The notes below the pieces were generated by a model. It searched no databases. It saw only the letters and a program-made list of their open reading frames with translations, and was not told where the DNA came from. Below, piece after piece: positions 37,801 to 45,905 of a stretch of 64,000 nt of DNA. The stretch is from Streptomyces solicavernae (GTDB lineage Bacteria > Actinomycetota > Actinomycetes > Streptomycetales > Streptomycetaceae): assembly GCF_029968095.1 (NCBI RefSeq), contig NZ_JASCIR010000016.1:1-64000 (forward strand), given 5' to 3'. The position numbers and the translations under genes are program-made. Position 1 is the first letter of the stretch, and each line of letters begins with the position of its first letter.

Positions 37801-38390
37801 CCGGCCCCGCACCCACCGGCCCCATACCCCCCGGCCCCGTAGCTCTCCGGCTGCAGCGCCGTGCCGAGCACCGCGAGCACCGCTCCCGTCTCCGCGTCGA
37901 CGACGGGCCCGCCGGCCGCTCCCCCACCGGCCCGCAGTGCGTCGCTGCCGTCCGTGCCGACCGCCAACTCCACTGCGCCGGGCAGCAGATGGCGCCGCTC
38001 GCGCGTCGCATAGGTAACCCGCGCCCCACTGCCGAGGACCCGCGCCTGCCGCCAGCCCTGCGCCGCGATCGTCACGTACGCCCCGGTCCCGACCGTCTCC
38101 CGCACGGTCACCGGCAGCGGCCGTACGTCGAGACCCCGGGTGCGCACGAGCGCGAGGCCCGCCTCCGGCAGGGGGACGACCTGCGGGGCGTCGACGACAC
38201 AGCGGTGTCCGCCGGGCGCGTGCAGCACGAGCCGGTCCTGGCCGTCGACGGCCTCGTGGCTGGTGATCACCGTGCCGAGCTCGTCCGCCGCGAAACCCGC
38301 GCCTCTGGGCCGTCCGGCCAGGTCGCAGATCCGGACCAGCGCGTGCTCAAGCCCTTGCGCACTGCCGGACCGGGAGTCCTGTGCCGCCAT
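34860..38390 (-). CDS. Pseudo-trypsin / STAND-type NTPase fusion
   Basis: A 1176-residue cytosolic protein. Residues about 15-190 have a trypsin-like fold with GAGFAADELGTVITSHEAV (His45 in the TAAH position). The Asp site reads GLALVR (Gly78 replaces Asp) and the GDSGGP site reads GAAGGP (Ser replaced by Ala159), so it cannot be a serine protease. A Gly-rich repeat (YGAGGYGAGGCGAGG) follows, then an NTPase with Walker A GAPGSGRTTELAALA near 300 (Lys replaced by Arg) and Walker B LLILLDSPEEM. The C-terminal half is a long helical, HEAT-like region with Gly/Arg low-complexity inserts. The start has GGAGG eight bases upstream. It sits between truB and ribF. A signalling switch is likely; the effector is unknown. 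Confidence 0.75.
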   Translation of the reverse strand: MAAQDSRSGSAQGLEHALVRICDLAGRPRGAGFAADELGTVITSHEAVDGQDRLVLHAPGGHRCVVDAPQVVPLPEAGLALVRTRGLDVRPLPVTVRETVGTGAYVTIAAQGWRQARVLGSGARVTYATRERRHLLPGAVELAVGTDGSDALRAGGGAAGGPVVDAETGAVLAVLGTALQPESYGAGGYGAGGCGAGGYGAGGCGFGDPVDAAVVVRAPGLAVPLRRAAAADPGGPLAELLARNAATVPAYGKDLNVAGALQLTATSVGSDGPRAEERIVERAAVEAALTRFLAVRGAAVLALVGAPGSGRTTELAALARRRARGAAPAPTLWLRGAGLWADDASVADAVARALADAGRIVAASAEGGRELGDISVDRVTRLVRDAGRPLLILLDSPEEMPPVLAHRLADWTAGSTAWLRDTDTRLVVACRAEYWEQAGRLFPEGALYGEAGEAGESGSGGSGGTAGAPGSGGFGDAAGSVGSGDAAGSVGRSVFAEQSVWVDPSGPAYGNRAGGRPGPARPSARPGGAAPGPTPRAPGASVLPPCVVLGALDAEQAARGRAMYGIPEHAVSDAVAAHPLALRLLAEVRAAVAGEPEGRPGREEILGAYLDLMCLRVAVRIAVPHRVRGTAVRRLAAQVAGRVHDAARRCLGPGQGELDRASFEAVFPWAGGVASAVLTEGLLVPAGGGYRFAHEELADWIQGAHLDLDGALHSLVHRWRDGGSASGGRPLPVPRHRIGPVVEALLLLGRQQGHAQLGARLAELAEAVDELADRTGAGGRAADGGRTGPEGRTGTGSRAAAGGGAGAGGRTGAGGRTDAGGRARATGRQRADAAWWAERLLSGVLLRVPDARPYLGVLRPLTERIARRGAPGESPVEGFEVFGPAFWRRLALPDADRMDLLRRLVVADPEPGAEHGGDRFLDAVGEWLRDAPGTVQPLLTRWFTDERALHAAPDATVARAAQALLHTHRHRAVDELTEALADCSHRRGDELLAALAEEEPGAICRAVERWTHDARADRRVTAAACALRTAPHVRAEADRALLRYAALALLDRPADCALHGAALALLVRDPETRDRHLALALRRFAAGDPQLPASALAVAVGTHPETVLGAFRERLHEPGPVSVDVLRALAELSEPGLAGRVGEVVREFLSVRPEGAEVVRELLPDHVPPRRLGAPR

Positions 38391-38534
38391 TCCTCGAACC
38401 TCCCCACAGCCGCGTGACCGACCGTAGGCCGCCCGTGATCAGCGGCGCAGGCGATCAACCGGATGCGCCCCTCACACACCCCGGATTCACCCCGCGCGCC
38501 TACTCGTTGGAGTGAAACGCCCCGGTACGACGAA

Positions 38535-38561
38535 GGGCGGGCCCGGAAACCGGACCCGCCC
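38535..38561 (-). terminator. Hairpin terminator after truB
   Basis: Arms gggcgggcccgg and ccggacccgccc (one mismatch) flank a 3-base loop, about 18 bases past the truB stop on the minus strand. Confidence 0.7.
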
Positions 38562-38579
38562 CGCCTGATCGCTCAGCAC

Positions 38580-39503
38580 TCAGCCGAACACGGCCAGACT
38601 CTTGGCCTTGCCGCCCTGCCCCTCGACGAGCGCCACGAACCGCCCGTCCGGGTCGAACACGGCGACCGCCCGCTGCGAGCCGTACTCGTCGGGCAGTTCG
38701 AGCCGCACCCCGTTGAGCAGCAGCCGCGCCCGCTTCGCGTCCACGTCCCAGCGCGGGAACGCGGCCGCGGCGGCCTCGGCGACCGGCATCACCGTCAGCT
38801 CCTCCTGGAGCTGGTCGATGGTCCGCGCCGCGTCCAGCTTGTACGGGCCGACCCGGGTGCGCCGCAGCGCCGTCAGGTGCCCGCCCACGCCGAGATCGGC
38901 GCCGATGTCACGGGCCAGGGCGCGGATGTACGTACCGGAGGAGCAGACGACGGAGACGACCAGGTCGAGTACGGGAGTGCCGTCCTCGGCGACCGCGTCC
39001 CGCACGTCGTACACCGCGAACGAGGAGACCTTCACCGGCCGCGCCGGGATCTCGAAGTCCTCGCCCTCTCGGGCCCGCTTGTAGGAGCGCTTGCCGTCGA
39101 TCTTGATGGCGCTGACCTTCGACGGGACCTGCATGATGTCGCCGGTCTGCTGGGCGATCGCGGCGTCGATGGCGTCCCGCTTCACCTGGGACGCGTCGGT
39201 GGACGAGGTGATCTCGCCCTCCGCGTCGTCGGTGACGGTGTTCTGGCCGAGCCGGATCGTGCCCAGGTACTCCTTCTCGGTCAGCGCGAGGTGGCCGAGG
39301 AGTTTCGTGGCCCGCTGCACGCCGAGCACGAGCACGCCCGTCGCCATCGGGTCGAGCGTGCCGGCGTGCCCGACCCGGCGGGTGCGGGCGATGCCGCGCA
39401 TCTTGGCGACGACGTCGTGCGAGGTGAAACCGGACGGCTTGTCGACAATGATCAGGCCGTCCGGCGTCGCGCCGCCGCCGTTGCCGCTGTTCTGCTTGCT
39501 CAT
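38580..39503 (-). CDS. truB: tRNA pseudouridine-55 synthase TruB
   Basis: A 307-residue enzyme that makes pseudouridine 55 in the T-arm of tRNA. The N-terminus has GLIIVDKPSGFTSHDVVAKM and the catalytic motif VGHAGTLDPMATGVL with the essential Asp. Later come YLGTIRLGQNT and CSSGTYIRALARDIG, and a C-terminal PUA-like part. The ATG lies inside the rbfA stop (ATGA), so it is coupled to it. It is the last gene of the rimP-nusA-infB-rbfA unit, followed by a terminator. Confidence 0.96.
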   Translation of the reverse strand: MSKQNSGNGGGATPDGLIIVDKPSGFTSHDVVAKMRGIARTRRVGHAGTLDPMATGVLVLGVQRATKLLGHLALTEKEYLGTIRLGQNTVTDDAEGEITSSTDASQVKRDAIDAAIAQQTGDIMQVPSKVSAIKIDGKRSYKRAREGEDFEIPARPVKVSSFAVYDVRDAVAEDGTPVLDLVVSVVCSSGTYIRALARDIGADLGVGGHLTALRRTRVGPYKLDAARTIDQLQEELTVMPVAEAAAAAFPRWDVDAKRARLLLNGVRLELPDEYGSQRAVAVFDPDGRFVALVEGQGGKAKSLAVFG

Positions 39504-39967
39504 GCGGAGGCGTCGCCCGCCTCGTCCGCGTCGTCTGCGTCGTCCTCGCCCGGCTTGCGGTACGGGTCGGCTTCACCGGCGTACGCGGCGCCCGAGGACG
39601 CGTCACGTACCGCCTGGTCGGAGGCGCGTGCCTTGTCGAGGAGGTCCTCGATGGTCTTCGCGTTCTCCGGCAGCGCGTCCGCGACGAACGTCAGGGTCGG
39701 GGTGAACTTCACCCCGGCCGCCGCGCCCACCGCGCTGCGCAGCACGCCCTTGGCGCTCTCCAGGCCGCGGGCCGCGTTGGCCCGCTCCTCGTCGTCGCCG
39801 TAGACCGTGTAGAAGACGGTCGCCTCCCGCAGGTCACCGGTGACCCGGGTGTCGGTGATCGTCACATGCGAACCGAGGCGCGGGTCCTTGATTCCGCGCT
39901 GCAGCTTCTCGGCGACCACCTCTCGGATGAGGTCCGCCAGCTTCTTCGCCCGCGCGTTGTCGGCCAC
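39500..39967 (-). CDS. rbfA: 30S ribosome-binding factor RbfA
   Basis: A 155-residue protein needed for 16S rRNA 5'-end maturation and cold growth. It has the RbfA core: RAKKLADLIREVVAEKLQRG, DPRLGSHVTITDTRVTGDLR and a KH-like fold ending FVADALPENAKTIEDLLDKA. The acidic C-terminal tail (KPGEDDADDADEAGDASA) is an actinomycete extension. It starts 54 bases after the DUF503 gene and is coupled to truB (ATGA). Confidence 0.95.
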   Translation of the reverse strand: MADNARAKKLADLIREVVAEKLQRGIKDPRLGSHVTITDTRVTGDLREATVFYTVYGDDEERANAARGLESAKGVLRSAVGAAAGVKFTPTLTFVADALPENAKTIEDLLDKARASDQAVRDASSGAAYAGEADPYRKPGEDDADDADEAGDASA

Positions 39968-40021
39968 TGGTCCGTCTCCCTTTTTGCTTGCTTTTCTCGT
40001 ACGTGCAGGGTGCGTTGCGTG

Positions 40022-40315
40022 TCAGTCGTCGTCGCCGTGCAGCCGCCGACGCACCGACAGCAGCTCCACCTCGGGCCGGGCGGCCATCAACCGCTCGCAC
40101 CGGTCCAGTACGTCCGACAGATGCCCCGTGTCCCCCGACACCATCGCCACGCCGATCTCGGCCCTGCGGTAGAGATCCTGCTCGCCGACCTCCGCCACGC
40201 TCACGGCGAATTTCCGGTGCAGCTCGGCGACGATGGGGCGGACTACGGAACGCTTCTCCTTCAGGGACCGTACGTCGCCGAGGAGCAGATCGAAGGACAG
40301 AGTCCCCACATACAT
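40022..40315 (-). CDS. DUF503 family protein (YlxP-like)
   Basis: A 97-residue protein with the DUF503 start MYVGTLSFDLLLGDVRSLKEKRSVVRP, the strand AEIGVAMVSGDTGHLSDVLD and the end PEVELLSVRRRL. This small alpha/beta family is found between infB and rbfA in many Gram-positive genomes, where YlxP has been linked to ribosome assembly (recalled). The gene order here is exactly that. Confidence 0.85.
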   Translation of the reverse strand: MYVGTLSFDLLLGDVRSLKEKRSVVRPIVAELHRKFAVSVAEVGEQDLYRRAEIGVAMVSGDTGHLSDVLDRCERLMAARPEVELLSVRRRLHGDDD

Positions 40316-40396
40316 GTGTTGTCCGGATGACCCGCCGGTACGGGATGGAGGGCCCTGCGACGCTTGGCAGGGACATCCAAACCGTACACGGAACGG

Positions 40397-40437
40397 CCGG
40401 GGCCGATCGACGGAAATTTCCCGTCGACCGGCCCCGG
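40397..40437 (-). terminator. Hairpin terminator or attenuator after infB
   Basis: A 17-base stem with one mismatch (ccggggccgatcgacgg / ccgtcgaccggccccgg) lies 13 bases past the infB stop. Because rbfA follows, it may end only part of the transcripts. Confidence 0.65.
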
Positions 40438-40449
40438 CTCGTTGCTCGA

Positions 40450-43400
40450 TCAGCCGCGCGGCTTCTCGCGCATCTCGTACGTCGCGATGACGTCGTCGAT
40501 CTTGATGTCGTTGAAGTTTCCGAGGTTGATACCGCCCTCGAAGCCTTCGCGGATCTCGGTGACGTCGTCCTTGAAGCGGCGCAGACCGGTGATCGTGAGG
40601 TTCTCGGCGATGACCTTGCCGTCGCGGAGGAGGCGCGCCTTGGTGTTGCGCTTGACCTCTCCGGAGCGGACCAGGACACCGGCGATGTTGCCCAGCTTGG
40701 ACGAGCGGAAGATCTCGCGGATCTCCGCCGTGCCGAGCTCGACCTCTTCGTACTCCGGCTTGAGCATGCCCTTGAGGGCCGCCTCGATCTCCTCGATCGC
40801 CTGGTAGATGACCGAGTAGTACCGGACGTCCACACCCTCGCGCTCGGCCATCTGCGTGGCACGCCCGGCGGCGCGCACGTTGAAGCCGATCACGATGGCG
40901 TCGGAGCCCATCGCCAAGTCGATGTCCGACTCGGTGACGGCACCCACACCGCGGTGCAGGACGCGGATGTCGACCTCTTCGCCGACGTCCAGCTGCAGCA
41001 GCGAGGACTCCAGGGCCTCGACCGAACCGGACGCGTCGCCCTTGATGATGAGGTTGAGCTGCTCGACCTCGCCGGCCTTGAGCACCTTGTCGAGGTCCTC
41101 CAGGGACACCCGGCGGGTGCGCTTGGCGAACGCGGCGTTGCGCTCACGGGCGGCGCGCTTCTCGGCGATCTGACGGGCCGTACGGTCCTCGTCGACCACC
41201 AGGAAGTTGTCACCGGCGCCCGGCACGTTGGTCAGACCGAGGACCAGGACCGGCGTCGACGGCTCGGCGACCTCGACGTTCTCGCCCTTGTCGTCGAGCA
41301 TCGCGCGGACTCGGCCGTACGCGTCACCGGCGACGAGGGTGTCACCGACGCGCAGCGTGCCTCGCTGGACCAGGACGGTGGCAACCGCACCGCGGCCCTT
41401 GTCGAGGTGGGCCTCGATCGCGATGCCCTGCGCGTCCTGCTCCGGGTTGGCCCGCAGGTCGAGCGAGGCGTCGGCGGTGAGGACGACGGCCTCAAGCAGC
41501 GAGTCGATGTTCTGACCCTGCTTGGCGGAGATGTCGACGAACATCGTTTCGCCGCCGTACTCCTCGGCCACCAGGCCGTACTCGGTCAGCTGACCGCGCA
41601 CCTTGGTCGGGTCGGCGCCCTCGACGTCGATCTTGTTGACCGCGACCACGATCGGCACGTCGGCCGCCTTGGCGTGGTTCAGGGCCTCGATCGTCTGCGG
41701 CATCACACCGTCGTTGGCCGCCACCACGAGGATCGCGATGTCGGTCGACTTGGCACCGCGGGCACGCATGGCGGTGAACGCCTCGTGACCGGGGGTGTCG
41801 ATGAAGGTGATGCGGCGGTCGTCGCCGTTGACCTCGGTCGCGACCTGGTAGGCACCGATGTGCTGGGTGATGCCACCGGCCTCGCCCGCGACGACGTTCG
41901 TCTTGCGGATGGCGTCGAGGAGGCGGGTCTTACCGTGGTCGACGTGACCCATGACGGTCACTACCGGCGGACGCGAGACCAGGGCCTCGTCGCCGCCCTC
42001 GTCCTCGCCCCACTCCAGGTCGAAGGACTCAAGCAGCTCGCGGTCCTCCTCCTCGGGGCTGACGATCTGAACGGTGTAGTTCATCTCGTCGCCGAGGAGC
42101 GTCAGCGTCTCGTCGGAGACGGACTGCGTGGCCGTGACCATCTCGCCGAGGTTCATCATCACCGCGACGAGCGACGCCGGGTTGGCGTTGATCTTCTCGG
42201 CGAAGTCGGTGAGGGAGGCACCGCGCGACAGGCGAACGATCTCGCCGTTGCCGCGAGGCAGCATCACGCCGCCGACCGACGGGGCCTGCATGGCCTCGTA
42301 CTCCTGGCGCCTCTGCCGCTTCGACTTGCGGCCGCGACGCGCGGGACCGCCGGGACGGCCGAAGGCGCCCTGCGTGCCACCGCGGCCACCCGGGCCACCG
42401 GGACGTCCGCCGAAGCCGGGACGGCCACCGCCGCCACCGAAGCCGCCGGGACGACCGCCGCCACCGCCGCCGGGACGGCCGGCGAAGCCGCCGCCACCGC
42501 CACCGGGACCGCCGGGACGACCGGCGAAGCCGGGACGACCGCCGCCGCCACCGGGACGACCGCCGCCGCCGGGACCACGGCCACCACCGGGGCCGCCGCC
42601 GGGACGGGGACCGGCCGCGGGACGCTGCGGCATCATGCCCGGGTTCGGACGGTTACCGCCGCCAGGCCGCGGACCACCCTGTCCTGCGGCGCCGCCGCCC
42701 TGCGGACGGGGCATGCTGCCCGGAGTCGGACGGGGACCGCCCTGACCCTGCGGACGGGGACCACCCTGGCCGCCGCCCTGACCCTGCGGACGCGGGCCGC
42801 CGCCGGGGGCACCGGGGCCGCCGGGCCCGCCGGGGCCGGGGCGTCCGCCGCCCGGACGGGGCGCCTGCGGGCGCGCCATGCCGGTGGAGCCACCAGAGGT
42901 GAAGGGGTTGTTGCCCGGACGCGGACCGGTGGGACGACCACCGGGACGCGGACCGCGCTCGCCACCGGGGCGCGGGGCACCGGGACGGGCCTGACCCTGA
43001 CCGCCCTGACCGGGGGCCGGACGGCCGCCGGGCTTGGGGGCGCCGGGGCGCGGAGCCGGACGCTCACCGCCGGGCTTGGGGCCCTGCGCAGCGGCCGGAG
43101 GCGCGCTGAACTCGGGCTGCGCCGGGGCCGCCGGGGCGGGCTTCGGCGCCGCCGCGGGCTTCGGACCGGGCGTGGGACGCGGACCCGGTGACGGCACAGT
43201 CGGCACAGTCGGCGCAGTCGGCGCGGGCGCCGCGGGCTTCTCGGCCGCGGCCGGCTTGGGGGCCGGTGCGGGCTTGGGGGCGGCAGGCTTCGCGGCCTGC
43301 GCGGGGGACGGTGCCGACGGCTTCGCGGGTGCGGCCTTGCGCGGCGCGGCGGGCTTGGCGGCGCTCTTGCCACCGCCTGCGGCACCGGAGCCGGACTGCA

Positions 43401-43548
43401 GCGCGTCAGTCAGCTTTCGAACAACGGGCGCCTCGATCGTCGAGGACGCCGAACGGACAAACTCACCGAGTTCCTGGAGCTTGGCCATGACGACCTTGCT
43501 CTCAACTCCGAACTCCTTGGCGAGCTCGTATACCCGGACCTTAGCCAC
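40450..43548 (-). CDS. infB: Translation initiation factor IF-2
   Basis: A 1032-residue GTPase that brings initiator tRNA to the ribosome. The IF-2 N-terminal part (VRVYELAKEFGVESKVVMAK) leads to a long Pro/Ala/Gly-rich low-complexity region (about 60-380) with GGRPGFGGRPGGPGG-type repeats, typical for Streptomyces IF-2. The G-domain has VTVMGHVDHGKTRLLDAIR (near 534), FIDTPGHEAFTAMRARGA and VAVNKIDVEG. Domains II-IV follow to the end. The gene lies 148 bases after ylxR and a terminator hairpin follows it. Confidence 0.97.
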   Translation of the reverse strand: MAKVRVYELAKEFGVESKVVMAKLQELGEFVRSASSTIEAPVVRKLTDALQSGSGAAGGGKSAAKPAAPRKAAPAKPSAPSPAQAAKPAAPKPAPAPKPAAAEKPAAPAPTAPTVPTVPSPGPRPTPGPKPAAAPKPAPAAPAQPEFSAPPAAAQGPKPGGERPAPRPGAPKPGGRPAPGQGGQGQARPGAPRPGGERGPRPGGRPTGPRPGNNPFTSGGSTGMARPQAPRPGGGRPGPGGPGGPGAPGGGPRPQGQGGGQGGPRPQGQGGPRPTPGSMPRPQGGGAAGQGGPRPGGGNRPNPGMMPQRPAAGPRPGGGPGGGRGPGGGGRPGGGGGRPGFAGRPGGPGGGGGGFAGRPGGGGGGRPGGFGGGGGRPGFGGRPGGPGGRGGTQGAFGRPGGPARRGRKSKRQRRQEYEAMQAPSVGGVMLPRGNGEIVRLSRGASLTDFAEKINANPASLVAVMMNLGEMVTATQSVSDETLTLLGDEMNYTVQIVSPEEEDRELLESFDLEWGEDEGGDEALVSRPPVVTVMGHVDHGKTRLLDAIRKTNVVAGEAGGITQHIGAYQVATEVNGDDRRITFIDTPGHEAFTAMRARGAKSTDIAILVVAANDGVMPQTIEALNHAKAADVPIVVAVNKIDVEGADPTKVRGQLTEYGLVAEEYGGETMFVDISAKQGQNIDSLLEAVVLTADASLDLRANPEQDAQGIAIEAHLDKGRGAVATVLVQRGTLRVGDTLVAGDAYGRVRAMLDDKGENVEVAEPSTPVLVLGLTNVPGAGDNFLVVDEDRTARQIAEKRAARERNAAFAKRTRRVSLEDLDKVLKAGEVEQLNLIIKGDASGSVEALESSLLQLDVGEEVDIRVLHRGVGAVTESDIDLAMGSDAIVIGFNVRAAGRATQMAEREGVDVRYYSVIYQAIEEIEAALKGMLKPEYEEVELGTAEIREIFRSSKLGNIAGVLVRSGEVKRNTKARLLRDGKVIAENLTITGLRRFKDDVTEIREGFEGGINLGNFNDIKIDDVIATYEMREKPRG

Positions 43549-43696
43549 TTCGCTCCTTTTAGGTCCGGTTACCGCCGGACCGTCGCTACTTCATGGGCGT
43601 ACTCATCGCGTACTCATCGAGTGCTCATCGCAATCTCGACCTACTTCCAACTCGCGAGGTACCAGCACTGCACGGCGGTTCCGTGCGGTGACGTTC

Positions 43697-44005
43697 TTAC
43701 GGTTGTGCCTGCCCGACATACCGGCTGAGATCCGTGGTGTCGAGCGGACCACGGACGCGGTACGCCCTGAGGAACGCTCGGCGGCGGACCGCCATGTCAA
43801 GACAGACCAGGGCGGGGTGTACATACGCACCCCGGCCGGGCAGCGTACCGCGAGGGTCGGGGACCAGGCGGACTCCTTTTCCGGAGCCCTCGGCGCCTTC
43901 GTCCTCGGCCAGCACGATCCGCAGCAGATCGGTCTTGGCCGCCCGCTCCCGGCATCCCACACAGGTTCGCTCAGGGCATGCTCCGGCATGCGTCCGGCCA
44001 GACAC
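43697..44005 (-). CDS. ylxR: YlxR (DUF448) RNA-binding protein
   Basis: A 102-residue protein with the YlxR signature PERTCVGCRERAAKTDLLRIV near the start and LPGRGAYVHPALVCLDMAVRRRAF in the middle, as in the nusA-ylxR-infB order of Gram-positive bacteria. Known structures suggest RNA binding; reports also tie YlxR to RNase P or gene regulation. The acidic insert AEDEGAEGSGKG is variable. Several GTG/ATG candidates exist at the start; the one at 44005 keeps the conserved head. Confidence 0.9.
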   Translation of the reverse strand: MSGRTHAGACPERTCVGCRERAAKTDLLRIVLAEDEGAEGSGKGVRLVPDPRGTLPGRGAYVHPALVCLDMAVRRRAFLRAYRVRGPLDTTDLSRYVGQAQP

Positions 44006-44152
44006 GCTTAAGTCTACCTCCCCGCACCGACCTCACCCCTTTGGGGGAGAAATCGAACGGCTGTCGTCTTGATCTCAGCGAAACCCGGCGTGATCTCGTC
44101 AACACCGGGTGTACGCGATGCATTCCCGCGCGTGACCGGCCCGGTCGGCCCT

Positions 44153-44199
44153 GTCCTGTCCCGGACTCAGCCCCTGGTCCTGTCCCGGACTCAGCCCTG
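44153..44199. repeat. Tandem duplication of the nusA 3' end
   Basis: Two direct copies of gtcctgtcccggactcagcc and the bases up to ctg (24 and 23 bases) at 44153-44176 and 44177-44199, followed by a partial third copy. The nusA stop codon (TGA on the minus strand) lies in the second copy. Confidence 0.8.
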
Positions 44200-45186
44200 G
44201 TCCTGCTGCGGCTGCTCGGTGTCCGGGCGGATGTCGATGCGCCAGCCGGTGAGTCGGGCGGCGAGGCGGGCGTTCTGGCCCTCCTTGCCGATGGCGAGCG
44301 ACAGCTGGTAGTCCGGCACGGTCACCCGCGCCGAGCGGGCGGCGAGGTCCACGATCTCGACCTTGCTGACCCGGGCCGGGGACAGCGCGTTGGCCACCAT
44401 GTCGGCCGGGTCGTCGGACCAGTCGACGATGTCGATCTTCTCGCCGTTCAGCTCGGCCATGACGTTGCGCACCCGGCCGCCCATCGGGCCGATGCAGGCG
44501 CCCTTGGCGTTCAGGCCCGAGCGGGTCGAGCGGACCGCGATCTTGGTGCGGTGGCCGGCCTCGCGCGCGATGGCCGAAATCTCCACCGAACCGTCCGCGA
44601 TCTCCGGGACCTCAAGCGAGAACAGCTTCTTCACCAGGTTCGGATGCGTACGCGAAAGAGTCACCGACGGACCGCGCACGCCCTTGACGGCCCGCACCAC
44701 ATACGACCGCAGCCGCATGCCGTGCTCGTACGTCTCGCCCGGGACCTGCTCCTGCACCGGCAGGATCGCCTCAAGCTTTCCGATGTCGACCAGGACGTTC
44801 TTCGGGTCGCGGCCCTGCTGCACGACACCGGTGACGATGTCGCCCTCGCGCCCCGCGTACTCGCCGAGCGTCGCGTCGTCCTCGGCGTCCCGCAGGCGCT
44901 GCAGGATGACCTGCTTCGCCGTGGTCGCCGCGATCCGGCCGAAGCCGGACGGGGTGTCGTCGAACTCCCGGGCCTCCTGGCCCTCTTCGAGCTCGGCGGC
45001 CTCCTCCTTCGCCCAGACCGTCACATGCCCGCTGTGGCGGTCGAGCTGCACGCGCGCGTGGCGGCGGCTTCCCTCGGTGCGGTGGTAGGCGATGAGGAGG
45101 GCCGACTCGATCGCCTCGACGAGCAGGTCGAAGGAGATCTCCTTCTCCCGGACCAGACCCCGCAGGGCACTCATGTCGATGTCCAC
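44191..45186 (-). CDS. nusA: Transcription elongation/termination factor NusA
   Basis: A 331-residue protein, the short actinobacterial form without the C-terminal acidic repeats of E. coli NusA. It has the N-terminal RNA polymerase-binding domain (EKEISFDLLVEAIESALLIA), an S1 domain (GDIVTGVVQQGRDPKNVLVD, IGKLEAILP), and KH domains with SRTHPNLVKKLFSLEVPEI and GACIGPMGGRVRNVMAEL. It lies two bases after rimP. Its 3' end has been tandemly duplicated. Confidence 0.96.
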   Translation of the reverse strand: MDIDMSALRGLVREKEISFDLLVEAIESALLIAYHRTEGSRRHARVQLDRHSGHVTVWAKEEAAELEEGQEAREFDDTPSGFGRIAATTAKQVILQRLRDAEDDATLGEYAGREGDIVTGVVQQGRDPKNVLVDIGKLEAILPVQEQVPGETYEHGMRLRSYVVRAVKGVRGPSVTLSRTHPNLVKKLFSLEVPEIADGSVEISAIAREAGHRTKIAVRSTRSGLNAKGACIGPMGGRVRNVMAELNGEKIDIVDWSDDPADMVANALSPARVSKVEIVDLAARSARVTVPDYQLSLAIGKEGQNARLAARLTGWRIDIRPDTEQPQQDQG

Positions 45187-45188
45187 GG

Positions 45189-45713
45189 CTACGCCTCCTC
45201 TGTGTTCTCGGTGTTACCGGCGGGCTTGTTCTTGCGGTTGAACTCGATCTCCACGCGCGCCTTGTCAATGTCCGCGAAGGCCAGGCGGCGGGCGGTGGGC
45301 TTGCGGCCCTTCACGCCGGGCACCTCCAGGTCGAGACCCTCGTCGTCGGCCTTCAGGATCCGCGCGGTCAGCTCTCCGGCCCCGGCCTCGGCGGTCAGCT
45401 GGAACTTCACGAGGCGGTCCACGGCGCGGACGTAGTGGCGGTGCTCGGTGAGCGGGCGGTCGGCTCCGGGCGACGTCACCTCAAGGACGTACTCGCTCTC
45501 GCCCATGGCGTCGGCGTCGTCCAGCTTCTGGGAGAGCTCGCGGCTCAACTCGGCGCAGGTGTCCAGGGAGACCCCGGAGTCCGAGTCCACGACCACACGC
45601 AGCACGCGGCGCTTGCCGGCCGGGGTCACGGTGATCTCTTCGAGATCCAGTTCCTTGGAGGTGACGAGCGGTTCAAGCAGGTCCCGCAGCCTCTCGCTCT
45701 GGGTGGTGCTCAT
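45189..45713 (-). CDS. rimP: Ribosome maturation factor RimP
   Basis: A 174-residue protein for 30S subunit assembly. The N-terminal domain has LRDLLEPLVTSKELDLEEIT and RVLRVVVDSDSGVSLDTCAELSREL (core RimP strand with VD-D), then YVLEVTSPGADRPLTEHRHY and the Sm-like C-terminal part. The polar tail ends KKNKPAGNTENTEEA-like. It is the first gene of the rimP-nusA-ylxR-infB-rbfA-truB unit; its promoter should lie in the 190 bases divergent from the lipoprotein gene. Confidence 0.95.
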   Translation of the reverse strand: MSTTQSERLRDLLEPLVTSKELDLEEITVTPAGKRRVLRVVVDSDSGVSLDTCAELSRELSQKLDDADAMGESEYVLEVTSPGADRPLTEHRHYVRAVDRLVKFQLTAEAGAGELTARILKADDEGLDLEVPGVKGRKPTARRLAFADIDKARVEIEFNRKNKPAGNTENTEEA

Positions 45714-45905
45714 CCGGGTGACTCCTCGGCCGCGTGTGCTGTTGTGGTTTGCCGTTCAGGTCTGCGTGTCAGGTCAAAGCGTATCCGGTCGCACAGGGTG
45801 TTGCCGTCCACCGGGTCGGACCGACGGTACGGTGATCGCGGGCGTGCCCGCTGGACGCGGAACACCTTCTCTTCTCTGCCGTACGAGCTCATGAGGACGT
45901 CTGCC
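45714..45905. promoter_or_regulatory. Divergent promoter region of rimP and the lipoprotein gene
   Basis: This 192-base gap must carry both promoters. No standard promoter boxes were clear by eye. Confidence 0.45.

Noticed and set aside
34860..38390. Active serine protease domain
   Set aside because: Asp and Ser of the triad are absent (GLALVR, GAAGGP), so only the fold is supported.
39988..43191. Long plus-strand open frame opposite infB
   Set aside because: IF-2 on the minus strand has all GTPase motifs. The antisense frame is open only because of the codon bias and shows low-complexity Thr/Ala/Gly sequence.
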